Positions 1 through 10,189 of a DNA stretch of 64,000 nt are shown here, piece after piece. Source of the DNA: Ophioderma brevispina (taxonomy: Eukaryota > Echinodermata > Ophiuroidea > Amphilepidida > Ophiodermatidae); assembly GCA_023653785.1 (NCBI GenBank), contig JAMKCH010012461.1, positions 1 to 64,000 of the forward strand. The letters run 5' to 3'. The notes beneath the pieces were generated by a model. It was not told the DNA's origin, did not search any database, and worked only from the letters and a program-made list of their open reading frames with translations. The position numbers were made by a program, and so were the translations under genes. Numbering within the stretch: position 1 is the first letter of the stretch; each line of letters begins with the position of its first letter.

Positions 1-762
1 ATGCATGACTACATCAAATCATCACACATCGTCTATGTAATGTTATTAAATTGATACTTTTACTCTTATAAGCTAAGTTACAAACACCAGAACAAAAAAA
101 ACACAAAAAATATTGAGAAAAATCCGGGTTAAAAATCAGGTAAAACCAACTTCGACAATTAAGAATTTTTTGAAATCATAAAACATATGGTAGGTATAAC
201 TTTTGTACAATGCTTGATTTTCAAAATTAGGAGTCGGGACGGACGGGTACCTCACTGCAACAATTTTTTTTGGCCCTTACTCTAATTATCTCTTGTACGT
301 CGCATTGATTTTGGCAGATATGCATAATTACAATCTCGATTCACATTTGTTGTTACTTTCAAAAGGATTGCTAAAACATGTCTAAATTATTCTTTGACTT
401 TCTCACACAGATCCTCTCTTTGTTTCCTTGAAAACATTGAATGTCCTATAATAACTACAACTAGCTACATTTGTTTTATATATTGTTTTTATTGCTGGTA
501 CTTGAGCTGGTGGGAAGAGAGGAGAAAAAACATCAGAAAAGGCCCACCAAACACGAAAATATAACATACATGAATTCAGTTAACACACTACATTCTTACT
601 TCACATAGTACTGTCAATAGGTTCGCATACGTACTCGCCCCAAGTTTTATCAAACATTTTCAGTTCTAAGTTTGTGGCAGTGGATACATTTTCCAATTCA
701 TATTTTGCTTTCAGTTCCTTTTTCATATTAATTAAATTTTGATATTTTTCGGTAAGTGCAAA
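1..762. other. Unassigned AT-rich DNA
   Basis: I see no coding region, tandem array or recognisable element here, only AT-rich sequence with short homopolymers. Confidence 0.5.
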
Positions 763-1000
763 CGCAGGGCATAACCATACCTAGCTTGGGGGGGGGGTGG
801 GGGGGGTGTGGCAGAGCTCAAGAAGATTCAAATTCTTAATTCTTAATCTCTCCTTCCCCCTCTTTCCCTCCTTCTTTTTCCCATTTCTTCTCTCTCTCCC
901 CTATGGTATTTTATTTCTCCTTCTTCTCTCTTTCCCTCTTTTTTTATTTCTCTTTTTCTCTTCTCTTCCTTTTCCCTTTTTTCTCCCCTTTTTGGCTCCG
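763..1000 (+). repeat. Poly-G / polypyrimidine repeat, short copy
   Basis: The copy opens with CGCAGGGCATAACCATACC, runs into a G-rich tract at 788-807 and then into about 150 bases that are almost pure C and T (846-993), ending at TTTTGGCTCC. The same order of parts recurs at 2061-2860, so this is a dispersed repeat and not a one-off low-complexity tract. The open frames across the pyrimidine tract (Phe/Leu/Ser/Pro-rich) are composition artefacts. The G tract could form a quadruplex and the pyrimidine tract a triplex, but that is inference. Confidence 0.6.
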
Positions 1001-2060
1001 ATTGCAGTCGATCAAATTTCCAACCATATGTTGCTTTCAGATTCCTTTTTCATTTAGAACTGTGGTACTTTTTTTTCCGAGTAATTTATGTTTATTCCAT
1101 TTATCCACATAATTAGGGTATTTAAAGCTTTGATTTGGTAAATTGGAAGGTATCCAAAATAAGATTTCTTTGTTGAGAACTACAGAACAAGACGACAGTT
1201 TATTTGTAGACTATCATTGACGTCTTTCAACTTTCACAACCACTTTATCAGAGTTCAGAAATTATGTGTATATAATACTAATCCTGGATCCATTATTTTT
1301 TTGTTTCGCTTAAAATTGTCTCGAAAGGGAGGCCGTTAAAATCCAACCAGTGTTCTGTCATATTGGATGTTCATCTATACCTCCCTGTTATTTTTAGCAA
1401 GGTTAAGTTCTACAATTGGCGGTTATCTCATATAATTTTGGCACCTTTTGTACCTTTCAAGCATTATGTTAATATGGGAAGGGCGAAAAGGACTTGTAGA
1501 TTGTCTGTGTCAGAATTTTTGGGTAGCGGATCCAGACTATTTTTAAATTGATTTGATGTTTTCAAAAAGAACAAAGTAACTAATTACTGCGAACTATATT
1601 TAATGTTCCAATCCTAACTCATATCTGAAAAACTCGCAAAGTCACGTTCGCTTTATCAAACTTGGAAATGCTAAATCTGCTCAAATACCCATAAATCCCA
1701 AGGCTTTTGCTCTGCAACATGCTTTATACTCAATTGAGAAGTGCGTCTTACTTTGCTGCTTTCAATGTCCTAATAAAAAATGCTCCTTGCCGATACAACC
1801 CCTGTCTTTAGTCCTTATCTATTTTCGTACCCTTATTCTTAATTGAACTATTTCTTTTCCTTTCTTTTCCTTTTCGTCCAAATGTTTTTGGTCTGTCTCT
1901 CGTTTTTGTTATAAGTAGTTAGGTAACTCTTGGGGTTACCGCGCCGGCACCGTTCGGCGTTTGGCCGTGTCCTCATTCTCCATCTTGCTAGTAAGAGCCT
2001 TCATCAATCTGGCATTCATTTCTACCAATTATAACTCTTATATCTTTTAAAGGTGCACAA
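1001..2060. other. Unassigned DNA between two repeat copies
   Basis: No element or gene recognised. The sequence has moderate AT content and short unsupported open frames only. Confidence 0.5.
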
Positions 2061-2860
2061 CGCAGGGGCGTAACCAACCTGTGTCTCGGGTGGGGGGGGG
2101 GGGCCCGCTCGGAGATTGTGGCCCTAAATCAAGCTCCAGGACCATGACCAAGTGCTTATTATCTCATAAGGCAGCGATGCAAGTTTGTCTACGTCAAAAG
2201 CCACAACTCGGGGAGGTGGTGAGGAGGCCAATGCCAACGTGTAAATACAAAGAAAAGCATAACGAATGTTGTTCCTGAAGTGGGATCGCACCCACACCTG
2301 TATATAACAGACGAGCGCCCACAGCCACAAAAACGCCACGCAAATCCGAGCCGGCAGGAGTCGTTTCTTTTGTAATCTACAATATAAACATTAACGGAAA
2401 AAAGCGGCACACTACAATGAATAGCTCCCTATGGAACGAGTTAAAATATATCTCCTGGAGTCATGATTTCCGGCCAAAATCTCCAAGAATCTCCGGGCAC
2501 GGGGGGAGGGGGGCGCAAGACTCAAGAATTTTCCCCAATTTTTCCGGCTCGCTACCTAAGCCGTGTAGACCCATATATTTCCCAGTCGGTTCAAAAGTCT
2601 GAAGGGGGCGGGGAGGGAATAAAGGACTATCTTTCTTTCCTTCCCTTTCTCTTGTTCCCTCTTTCTTTTTTCTTTTCTCCATCTTCCTCCATCTTTCCCT
2701 CTCTCTTCGTTTTCCCTTTCTTCTCTCTTGTCCTCTTGTTTTTATTCCCTTTTTTCCTTCATCATTTCCCTCTTTTTCTCTCCCTTCCCTCCCTTTTTTC
2801 CTTCCCATTTTTTTTGGCTCCTCTTCTCGATATTTTGTGTCCCCCCACTGCTACGCCACT
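2061..2860 (+). repeat. Poly-G / polypyrimidine repeat, long copy
   Basis: It starts CGCAGGGGCGTAACCAACC followed by an 11-12-base G run (about 2092-2103). It contains a pyrimidine-rich tract of about 200 bases (2630-2830) and ends CCCCCCACTGCTACGCCACT at 2841-2860. The reverse complement of that end (AGTGGCGTAGCAGTGGGGGG) resembles the start, so the ends are inverted and the unit may be a non-autonomous DNA transposon. The start and the TTTTGGCTCC stretch match the copy at 763-1000. A fragment of the same G-rich end, inverted, may lie at 36595-36640. Confidence 0.6.
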
Positions 2861-3935
2861 TGGTGCAACGAGAGATTTTCACATAACAAGTTGTCCCTAA
2901 ATGTGAAAATTATGATTTTTGCACTAATGGTACGCTTTTATCAAAAATATCCAAATATAAAGCAAGTAAGCTGAGATTATTTCTTTGTTAGCAAAAATTG
3001 GCGAAATTCTATTTATCTATAGGGATCAACTAACTAAATTCAGCTATGTTTTGTAATTTAATCAAATCAGAATCGCCCTTTTGTTTCAATTTGCAAACAT
3101 TTTCTTACCAATAAAAGTAAGAAATTTAATTGAGGTTTTATCTATATTTAATTACCTACATATAAATACCACATCCTATGAAATGGCCCCAAAATCTCTT
3201 GTTTCACCTTGTTACTTTCATTTTATAAGCATTAATGCATTAATGATATCTCTATACTATTATACTATATTTATGCTTGATTTGGATAAATAAATAATTA
3301 ATAACATGTAAGAAACGAAGACGTTGTCTATCATTATCTTATTAATAGGTCATTTATACAGCGCATCTTCAATCCACGGTGGTGCTCAGGCGAGATTGCC
3401 CAATTATTTATTAACACTTGCCATCAGGACCATCTCACAATCCTTTGGCTTCATCTAGGTGGCTGCTGGCTAGGGCGCACAACTCTATCAGCACTAAGAT
3501 TGTAATATCCCCATAACACTAGCCAAATTATCGCTTGGGGTCAACGAAGCAATTAAGACTAAGTATTTGCCCAAGGACCAAACACGTGAACCACAATGGG
3601 GTCTCGCGTTCTGCACTTTTTCTTCCACTAGATTCACGTGCTCTCCACTATTATCCATTAGCGGGCTAGCCAACATTCAGGAGCTAATAGTTTGGGTCAT
3701 CTGGAGGGGCACTTCACAACCGTTCATTGTGTCATTGAATGTTGTCTTCTTTAAGGTTTAAATAGATAATCCGCCGGAATCACAAAGGGAGCCAATCCAA
3801 AAATACATGGGTAAAAAATGAAAAATGCTTGGATTGCTGTAAATAGGTAACCAAGGTTCGTCTATGTAATGGGGATACCCCACACAGTAATTAGTTTGTG
3901 ATACCTACAGCGTATGCTTATGACGATTTTAAAAA
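2861..3935. other. Unassigned DNA
   Basis: AT-rich sequence; no gene or repeat recognised. A phrase around 3505-3520 (TATCCCCATAAC) recurs near 4538, too short to interpret. Confidence 0.4.
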
Positions 3936-4279
3936 GGGGGATGGCCCGATTTAAGGATATAAAGTTTTTCATCTTGAGAAATTGGTCTTCACTCAAAACC
4001 CCCTCTGTAAGTTTCGCGCCGATATTTCAATCCGTTGTCTGTGAGAGCTCAAACGTGATTTTTGGAAGCCCCCTAGAGTACTGTGTAAAATTAATTGGTG
4101 ACCTCCAAAATGGGTACATTTTCGCTCATAACTTCCAAACCAAACATTCTTTGGCCCTAACAGTTCAAAGGGTAAATGAGGAAAAATAGAGCTTTCTTCT
4201 GATACCAAGAATTTTTGACCAACTTCCGGTAAAATCTGGGCTTTCTGGGGACGAGGCTATTAGCGATCGGGCCAGTTGA
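3936..4279 (+). mobile_element. Dispersed TIR-like repeat, copy 1
   Basis: This stretch aligns over about 340 bases with 53731-54070, sharing islands such as ACTTCCGGTAAAATCT and TATTAGCGATCGGGCCA near the right end. It begins with ATGGCCCGAT (3941-3950) and ends with ATCGGGCCA (4266-4274), which are inverted copies, so a short-TIR non-autonomous DNA transposon is the simplest reading. No transposase frame is present. Family assignment is not possible by eye. Confidence 0.55.
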
Positions 4280-4287
4280 CTTTAAGA

Positions 4288-4533
4288 CGAAAATCGTCAA
4301 ATGTCAAGATCATCGCCAATGTTAAATCTTTACTATCGCTCCGATTTCTTTCAAAATGGGCTCAAATTGTTCATCTTCCCTCAAAGACTGTAACAAAATG
4401 TTTTGCACTGTCTTACATATTTATAAGACTCAGGAATCAATAGAGGTCAATGGCATTGACCTTATTTGTCAGTAATCGATGCAATATCAACGACTTAAAA
4501 TTTGTTGATGACCTTTGGCATTTGACGATTTCT
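4288..4533. mobile_element. Short element with about 25-bp inverted ends
   Basis: AAAATCGTCAAATGTCAAGA at 4290 is repeated in inverted, slightly diverged form at 4506-4531 (ending TTTGACGATTT). The 245-bp unit between has no coding capacity. It directly follows the preceding repeat, and the two may have inserted side by side or belong to one larger unit. Confidence 0.45.
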
Positions 4534-4734
4534 ATTATATCCCCATAACCATACGGTATAGGTAGTTACAAACAATACTTTGTAATCCTTGTAACAAAAT
4601 GAATACATGGATTCCCCTGAATTCCGACCCAACTATAAATTAGAAGACGATTCCACAAACTGTCACCATCTGGAGGTTTCTGCTCAGTATGAAAGAATGA
4701 ATTACATAATTCATAAAAGATATAAAATAGTGCG

Positions 4735-4935
4735 CCTGCAGGCGGATTGCCTATCTCTCTGTCTCTGGCCTTTGGGCAAGACCCTGCCGTTTGGCCAGAC
4801 CATGTCTATCATATGGCGTGACAAGGTTCGCCACTACTCACACACAGCGAGTCTGTTTTACATTCCCAGCATATGCTGGTACCTATTTATACTCCTGGGT
4901 GGAGAGTGACAAGCGAAGTAAGTGCCTTGACCAAT
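4735..4935. repeat. SINE-like repeat fragment
   Basis: The fragment holds the 14-base palindrome CCAGCATATGCTGG (4866-4879), followed by GTACC, TATTTATA and CTGGGTGGAGAGTGACAA. The same order (CAGCAT..ATGCTGGTACCC, ATTTATTTACATGGGTGAAG) recurs at 47687-47740 within a repeat that carries a tRNA-like head. This copy lacks the head, being cut after AAGTGCCTTGACC. A tRNA-derived SINE body is the likeliest reading. Confidence 0.5.
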
Positions 4936-4938
4936 GTT

Positions 4939-5630
4939 TTAAAAAGGTAAACAATAATGCATGCTAAATAATATGAGATCGCAATTCCCGCATGGAATAG
5001 CATAGACATAGCTATATAGGATGATTCTTTCGGACAATCCAGATAACAACCATAGGATGTTTTCACTGCATTTGTTTTTTACCTTGTCAATTGACCAGGA
5101 AGAGGGAGAACGAATGACCGTTGCTTTCCGATTCGGCAGGTTCCAAGGAACATTATTTTGATGGAGTTGACATAATCGTCTTAGTTTAAACTCATGCATT
5201 GGAACAATCTCATCAAGCATAGCTCCCCTCCCCCGATCATTCATGCGAGATGAGCCAGGACAATTATCAAGGTCCCGTCTGATTCTTTGTCGCTGAAAAA
5301 ACCTGGCAAATGAGCCACCTAGCTCAGTAGCAGAATTACAGTTAGGAAGTTGGTTTAGTTTGGGGGTTCAGAGTAGCAATCATGATTTTGTTGCTTATAT
5401 TTTCTAATTGTTCCCTATAATGAGCCTCCTTAGCACGGTGCATCAAGATCGACCCTCTTTCTAGTTCTACCTATTTTCTCAATAATCATCAATATCTTTA
5501 TTAAACCCAGATGATCGGCGTCTGACAATGCGGGGACTCTGTTGAGGAGGTGCATGCGAATAAGGTACATTAAGTAGGGATGCCTAAAGTTTTCCATACA
5601 CCTCATCAACTGAGCCTTCTGGAAGGGCAA
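4939..5630 (-). pseudogene. Unrecognised coding-like stretch
   Basis: Two open stretches on the minus strand (5630-5430, 66 codons, and 5244-4939, 101 codons) have a mixed amino-acid composition and are separated by stops in all frames. I do not recognise a domain in either. They could be exons or pieces of a decayed transposon protein, or chance open frames. There is no start context, splice evidence or homology I can name, so this is recorded only as a place to run a protein search. Confidence 0.15.
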
Positions 5631-5734
5631 GAATTCTAATCATGGATGACATGTTCTTTGAGTTAGATTGCTTGTCAATGTTCATGAACAAAGCACCCTT
5701 TATAGACTCTAGACAGAACTCATTCATATAACAT

Positions 5735-6190
5735 CAGGTCATTGCACGTATTATGTAGCACAAAAAGGTTTTGAAAATTTGAAGATTTTCTGTGAACCCT
5801 ACGTGACTTCTGACTCCAAACTTAACAAAGCACACCGTATATAGTTACGGTTACGGTTGTAAGAAAGAAGAAAAACGATACAGCAAGAAAACAATAATCA
5901 TCCCGTTGACGCGTTCAACGATGGAAGATATATCATTGATTACATAGCAATTAACTATGCGAAATATTTAGAGTTTTAACTGTTTTAAAAAGGTTTTGAC
6001 TACTGTGAACCCAGGATGAAGTCTGACCCCAAACGGAGTACACCCCATAGACGCTAAACAGCTCATTCATTATGCTAGAAGACTAAGATTATTGCATGAA
6101 ATTTGTAGCACAAGAATTCTTTTAACATTTTGACAATTTTACAGTTTTTTTTACCTTTGAACCCAACGATAAGTCCCATGAAAAGGTCAT
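5735..6190. repeat. Diverged tandem repetition
   Basis: Phrases recur in the same order: ATTGCACGTATTATGTAGCAC (near 5739) against ATTGCATGAAATTTGTAGCAC (near 6093), each followed by TTTTGA.. and then TGAACCC. A third TGAACCC unit with TGACCCCAAAC lies near 6005. The units are too diverged for an exact period. Confidence 0.3.
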
Positions 6191-7680
6191 CATTACATTT
6201 TGTTTTATTTTTGCATCACGCTCTATATGTAAAGAGACGTTTAGATTTGTCATTGTTTTGACCATGCAAAAAAGTAGAAGGTACTGATAATTACAATAAT
6301 TATACAGAATCATTTAACAAGATTTGGAGAATAAGCATTTAACATAATCATTTGATTACAGAATTAAATCTGTTACGCCGTTTCTTGATAGAATACGTAA
6401 AGATATTTTATTTAGTAGATTTCAAATAGATGAGAGCACATTAAAAGTTTTAGGTCTGTCCATTCACCGTGAGAGTAAGAGGCGAAGTTATTTACAGGCA
6501 CAGGTAAAAAACGTATTGATACTCATACAATTATAGTAATGGAGCTTTTAAATAAATGGTGACTAAATACATTATTTCAATCTAAGTAGATAATGTTTCA
6601 ATTCAAGTATCCGGATGCAAACACCGGGTGAAACATCGCTATTTTTCATTAAAACTGTTTATTTGACCTAAACTTACTTGACACTGCAAAAAAAAAAAAA
6701 AACATTCTTATCACAGCATGGAGAAATAATGTAGTCTTATATCGATCACACAATTAAGTTTTTATTTGGCATCAAAATGGGCCAACAACCTTGTATTAAG
6801 AGCGCAAAACGGATTTGACATCCTTGCCAACATGGATACGTCCTTCAATCAAAGAGACATTGGTATAACAGCATACCATCAGTTCCAGTAGGACGATTCT
6901 GTACAGAACTTTCCATGGTCACAATATGTTTTGTAAAGGGCACAAATGCCTAGTTCGGCAGGCTGGTGATTGAACCCCATATCAATATCACCCGTCCGAG
7001 CATGCAAGGAGTCTCACGTAATTTGAAATCTACTATAATGTTTTGAATAATTTTTCATTAGTACTAGCGCGGCGATTGTTACAAATGTGAAACGTGAAGG
7101 ATACCTATGATGGCAATTTGGAATGAAATCTATTTCTACGGTCATGATAATGAGGGCAGACCAGTAGAAAATGATATTCATTCTCGCGGAGTAAGACTTA
7201 CAAAATTACATGTACGCCTCTTCTATGTACTGTGTGGCCACATATCTTCCTTTGGATAGCAAAGGTAGTGAACCACAGCAGGAAAGATGCAAGCACTTTA
7301 CGATATTTAATGACTTGTGTACAATCGAGGTTATTAATTCTGTTCTTGTATATTTACAGAGATAAATAAAAAAAATATCAAACGGCTGCTTGAAGCTAAT
7401 CTACTTCTCCATTCTTGTAAATCATCGATATGAGTACATCTGTTTAAAATACAGTATAACCTTTATTGACACCCTTGTTGCCCACCATGGCTCGCCGATT
7501 ATCAGCTAGAAATGGGTCGTTACCTATAACTATAGTATTAGAATCATAACTTTGGTTTAAGGGGGGGTAGGGGTCTGATGCAGTGAACTTTGAAATGATT
7601 TCTAAATATCCTAAATAGTGGATGTACAGTTTATATATCATTTGAGCCCAGGTCACAAAGTTTTAAAATCCAGAGATTTT
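6191..7680. other. Unassigned AT-rich DNA
   Basis: No gene or element recognised. A15 run near 6688. Confidence 0.4.
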
Positions 7681-7688
7681 CGGCTCTG

Positions 7689-7722
7689 GTTGCCATGGTA
7701 ACCACGAGGCCTCTGATTGGCC
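7689..7722 (+). promoter_or_regulatory. RFX X-box-like motif plus inverted CCAAT (Y-box-like)
   Basis: GTTGCCATGGTAAC at 7689-7702 fits the known RFX X-box consensus (two half-sites spaced by AT). CTGATTGGCC at 7713-7722 fits the NF-Y-binding inverted CCAAT box. A second X-box-like GTTGCCATTGCAAC lies at 7830-7843 with CCAAT at 7854-7858. The motifs are seen in the sequence; function is inference, since no promoter or downstream exon was identified. Confidence 0.3.
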
Positions 7723-7869
7723 TAAACACTAGAACGAATGGACTAAATAACTAAACAGCTACTGGACGAAACTGGGTTGACATATGCAGGAGGTAAATAC
7801 GCAGTGACCCATGAGTCGATTTTAATACCGTTGCCATTGCAACCGACAATCGACCAATCGAATAATTTC

Positions 7870-9625
7870 ATGGCGTAATTGAATTTGGAACACAATTTTG
7901 AAAATCGGCTTCATGGTTCCCCCAAAAAAACTCCCCCCTTTGCGCTGTATTGTCAATATGTGTGCCAAATTTCATGTCCAGAGATGTAGCGTTCTCTAGG
8001 TACGTTCGTTCTCGTTTTGAATGTTTGCGTATTTTAACGAAAAGAGTTATAGGCTGAAAAACATTTAGACAAAATTGAGGGCGCTTGTGATGTGAAGTAT
8101 GGAATTATTTTTTAAAATTTCATTTTATACTGAATTATCATAATTATTAATGAAAGAATCATCGAAATAGGTGCATCCATTGTCCTGTTATTAATTTTTA
8201 AAATAATTTTCTTAAATATCGCAGGGTGAGGAAACAATAAAATACATAAAAATCACTTACCCGGTGACATTTTAATTATTTAAATTATGGAAATGATACT
8301 ATGAGTATTTATTTACTTCAACTTAGCCAAAATAAATGTGTTAATAGTTCATAAATAATATCTTTTAAAATATCTTAAATATAACCCCTTGAAATTTTTC
8401 ACATGATAAAATATAGGAGATGATGCATTTCTGGCAAATTTTGCGTACACTACTTCACTTTGATCAGCTATATCTCGGGAACCGAATGTCCAATTGCGAT
8501 CGAATAAAAAGCATTTTGTAGATTACAATCTACACAATTTAGCCATTGCATTATCTCATTTTCTGGATTAGAACATTTTTTTTATCATATTCAGACCCCA
8601 TACCCCCCTTATGTTTGGGTTGTAATAGTTGTTATTAATGTTATTCTAATCATTGTCTTGCTCCGTTTGCTGTTTACGGTTGCACCCCTCCTCCCATCTT
8701 GATTTATCTTGGAATTGTCCTATGTCGATGATTACTCGTCAATTTCAGAAAAAAAATGCACTTTTATGAATTAACAAGTAGTTCTCAACGAAATTGAAGT
8801 AATGATGGGAATACATTTAATTTTAATATCTATTCATCATGTCGATTTATAAAGCATATGAATATTGAGCTAATAAATGCAGATCCTTTAAAATAGTGAG
8901 CCACCTGAATACACGTCTAGCGTCTATTTGCACAGACAGCAAACAGACAGAGGGCTCATGTAGTACATATCGCACTGGGCCGAAAAACACTCCTGTGTGC
9001 TTTCACTTTGAAATAAAGCCCAAATGTGAATTGGACAGTCATTTTTTCAAAAACTCCTATAGAACCTCGCTCTGCAACAAACTTGTAATGCTTATAAGCA
9101 GTTTGATGTTGTTGGTTTTAAAGTGATTATCTATCCTATGAATTAATTGCATGAGTTTTACTAATTTTGAATTGCATATGACCATATAGGAACGTTTTGA
9201 AGTGCCAGTACAATATACACGTATAGGAGCTTTTGAAAGGGGGGGGGGGCGCCATTTTCACAATACACTGTAAAGACACTGTGGGTGACGGGTATCTTTA
9301 AGGAAAAGACAAGATCGAACCTAAGCACAATATAACGGAATACACCTCAATTAACCGCTTCGCAAAGACAACCCGTACTTCCTTTTAAAAAATATTTTAC
9401 CGCGAATTCCCTCATTTCATTCGTGACCGCGTTGATCCAGGGGTTAACCTGAAGCATACCCATGGAAAGCTTATTTTGAAAAAAATAGCTAGCTGTGATT
9501 TTCATGTCTTAATCGGTTTTAATGACGAAAATACAGGTCCAATTGGTAGACCTCATTATATGGCTTCGTTGAAATGATATATAAAGTAAATAAACTTTAT
9601 TATCACTGTTGTCTACCCGATTTGG
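7870..9625. other. Unassigned AT-rich DNA
   Basis: No gene or repeat family recognised. A G-run (about 9239-9249) is the only striking local feature. Confidence 0.4.
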
Positions 9626-9629
9626 ACTC

Positions 9630-10180
9630 TGGGACCAGGACCCATCTCATTGGCAGCCCCAAACAATATTACCAAACCAACCTTTTTTAGGTTTCTTTAT
9701 GACCCCAAAACATAATCAGGATGATTCCAAAAATAAAAACTGGCCCCAAGGCGGCGGATATTCAAATGGCGTCCAAGATGTTTCTGTCAACATATTTTTT
9801 TTTTAAATATATTAATTAAAACAAGATAAAGCGTAATCGTCAAGAATATTCAATGAGATCAAACATTTGAGATCATAACACTCTGTACCCACATAATTTA
9901 ATTCAAATGTTTAATAAAAGTGGGGCGAAATGACAATTATGTAGGCACAGATTATGTTAATTATGATCATGAGAATGTTGATATCGTTGAACTCTTTCAC
10001 CCCCCCCACTAGTTTTAGTGAAAAATCATTAACGGCCGTTTGGGCGCCATCTTAGAAATACGCCTTGGGGGGCAGATTTAATTTTGGAAAATGTTTATGT
10101 TTTTGGGTAAAAAAGAAACCAAAAAAGTTGGTGTCATTGGTGTTGGGGTTGAAAAAAGGAGGGTGGTCGTGGCTTGCCCA
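9630..10180. mobile_element. Long-TIR MITE, copy 1
   Basis: The left part (ACCAACCTTTTTTAGGTTTC, then GACCCCAAAACATAA, then GGCCCCAAGGCGG and GGCGTCCAAGATG) is mirrored at the right end in reverse complement, with diverged arms of at least 100 bases. The right end reads GGTGGTCGTGGCTTGCCCA. The same parts, in the same order, form the element at 43588-43947, so this is an older copy of one non-autonomous family. The 74-codon frame inside (10091-10315) is not supported. Confidence 0.65.
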
Positions 10181-10189
10181 AGTATTTTT

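Noticed and set aside
797..1112. Two overlapping frames rich in Phe, Leu, Ser and Pro
   Set aside because: They are translations of a C/T-only tract and reflect base composition, not a protein.
9239..9249. G-run as a third copy of the poly-G repeat
   Set aside because: The surrounding sequence shows none of the other parts of that repeat.
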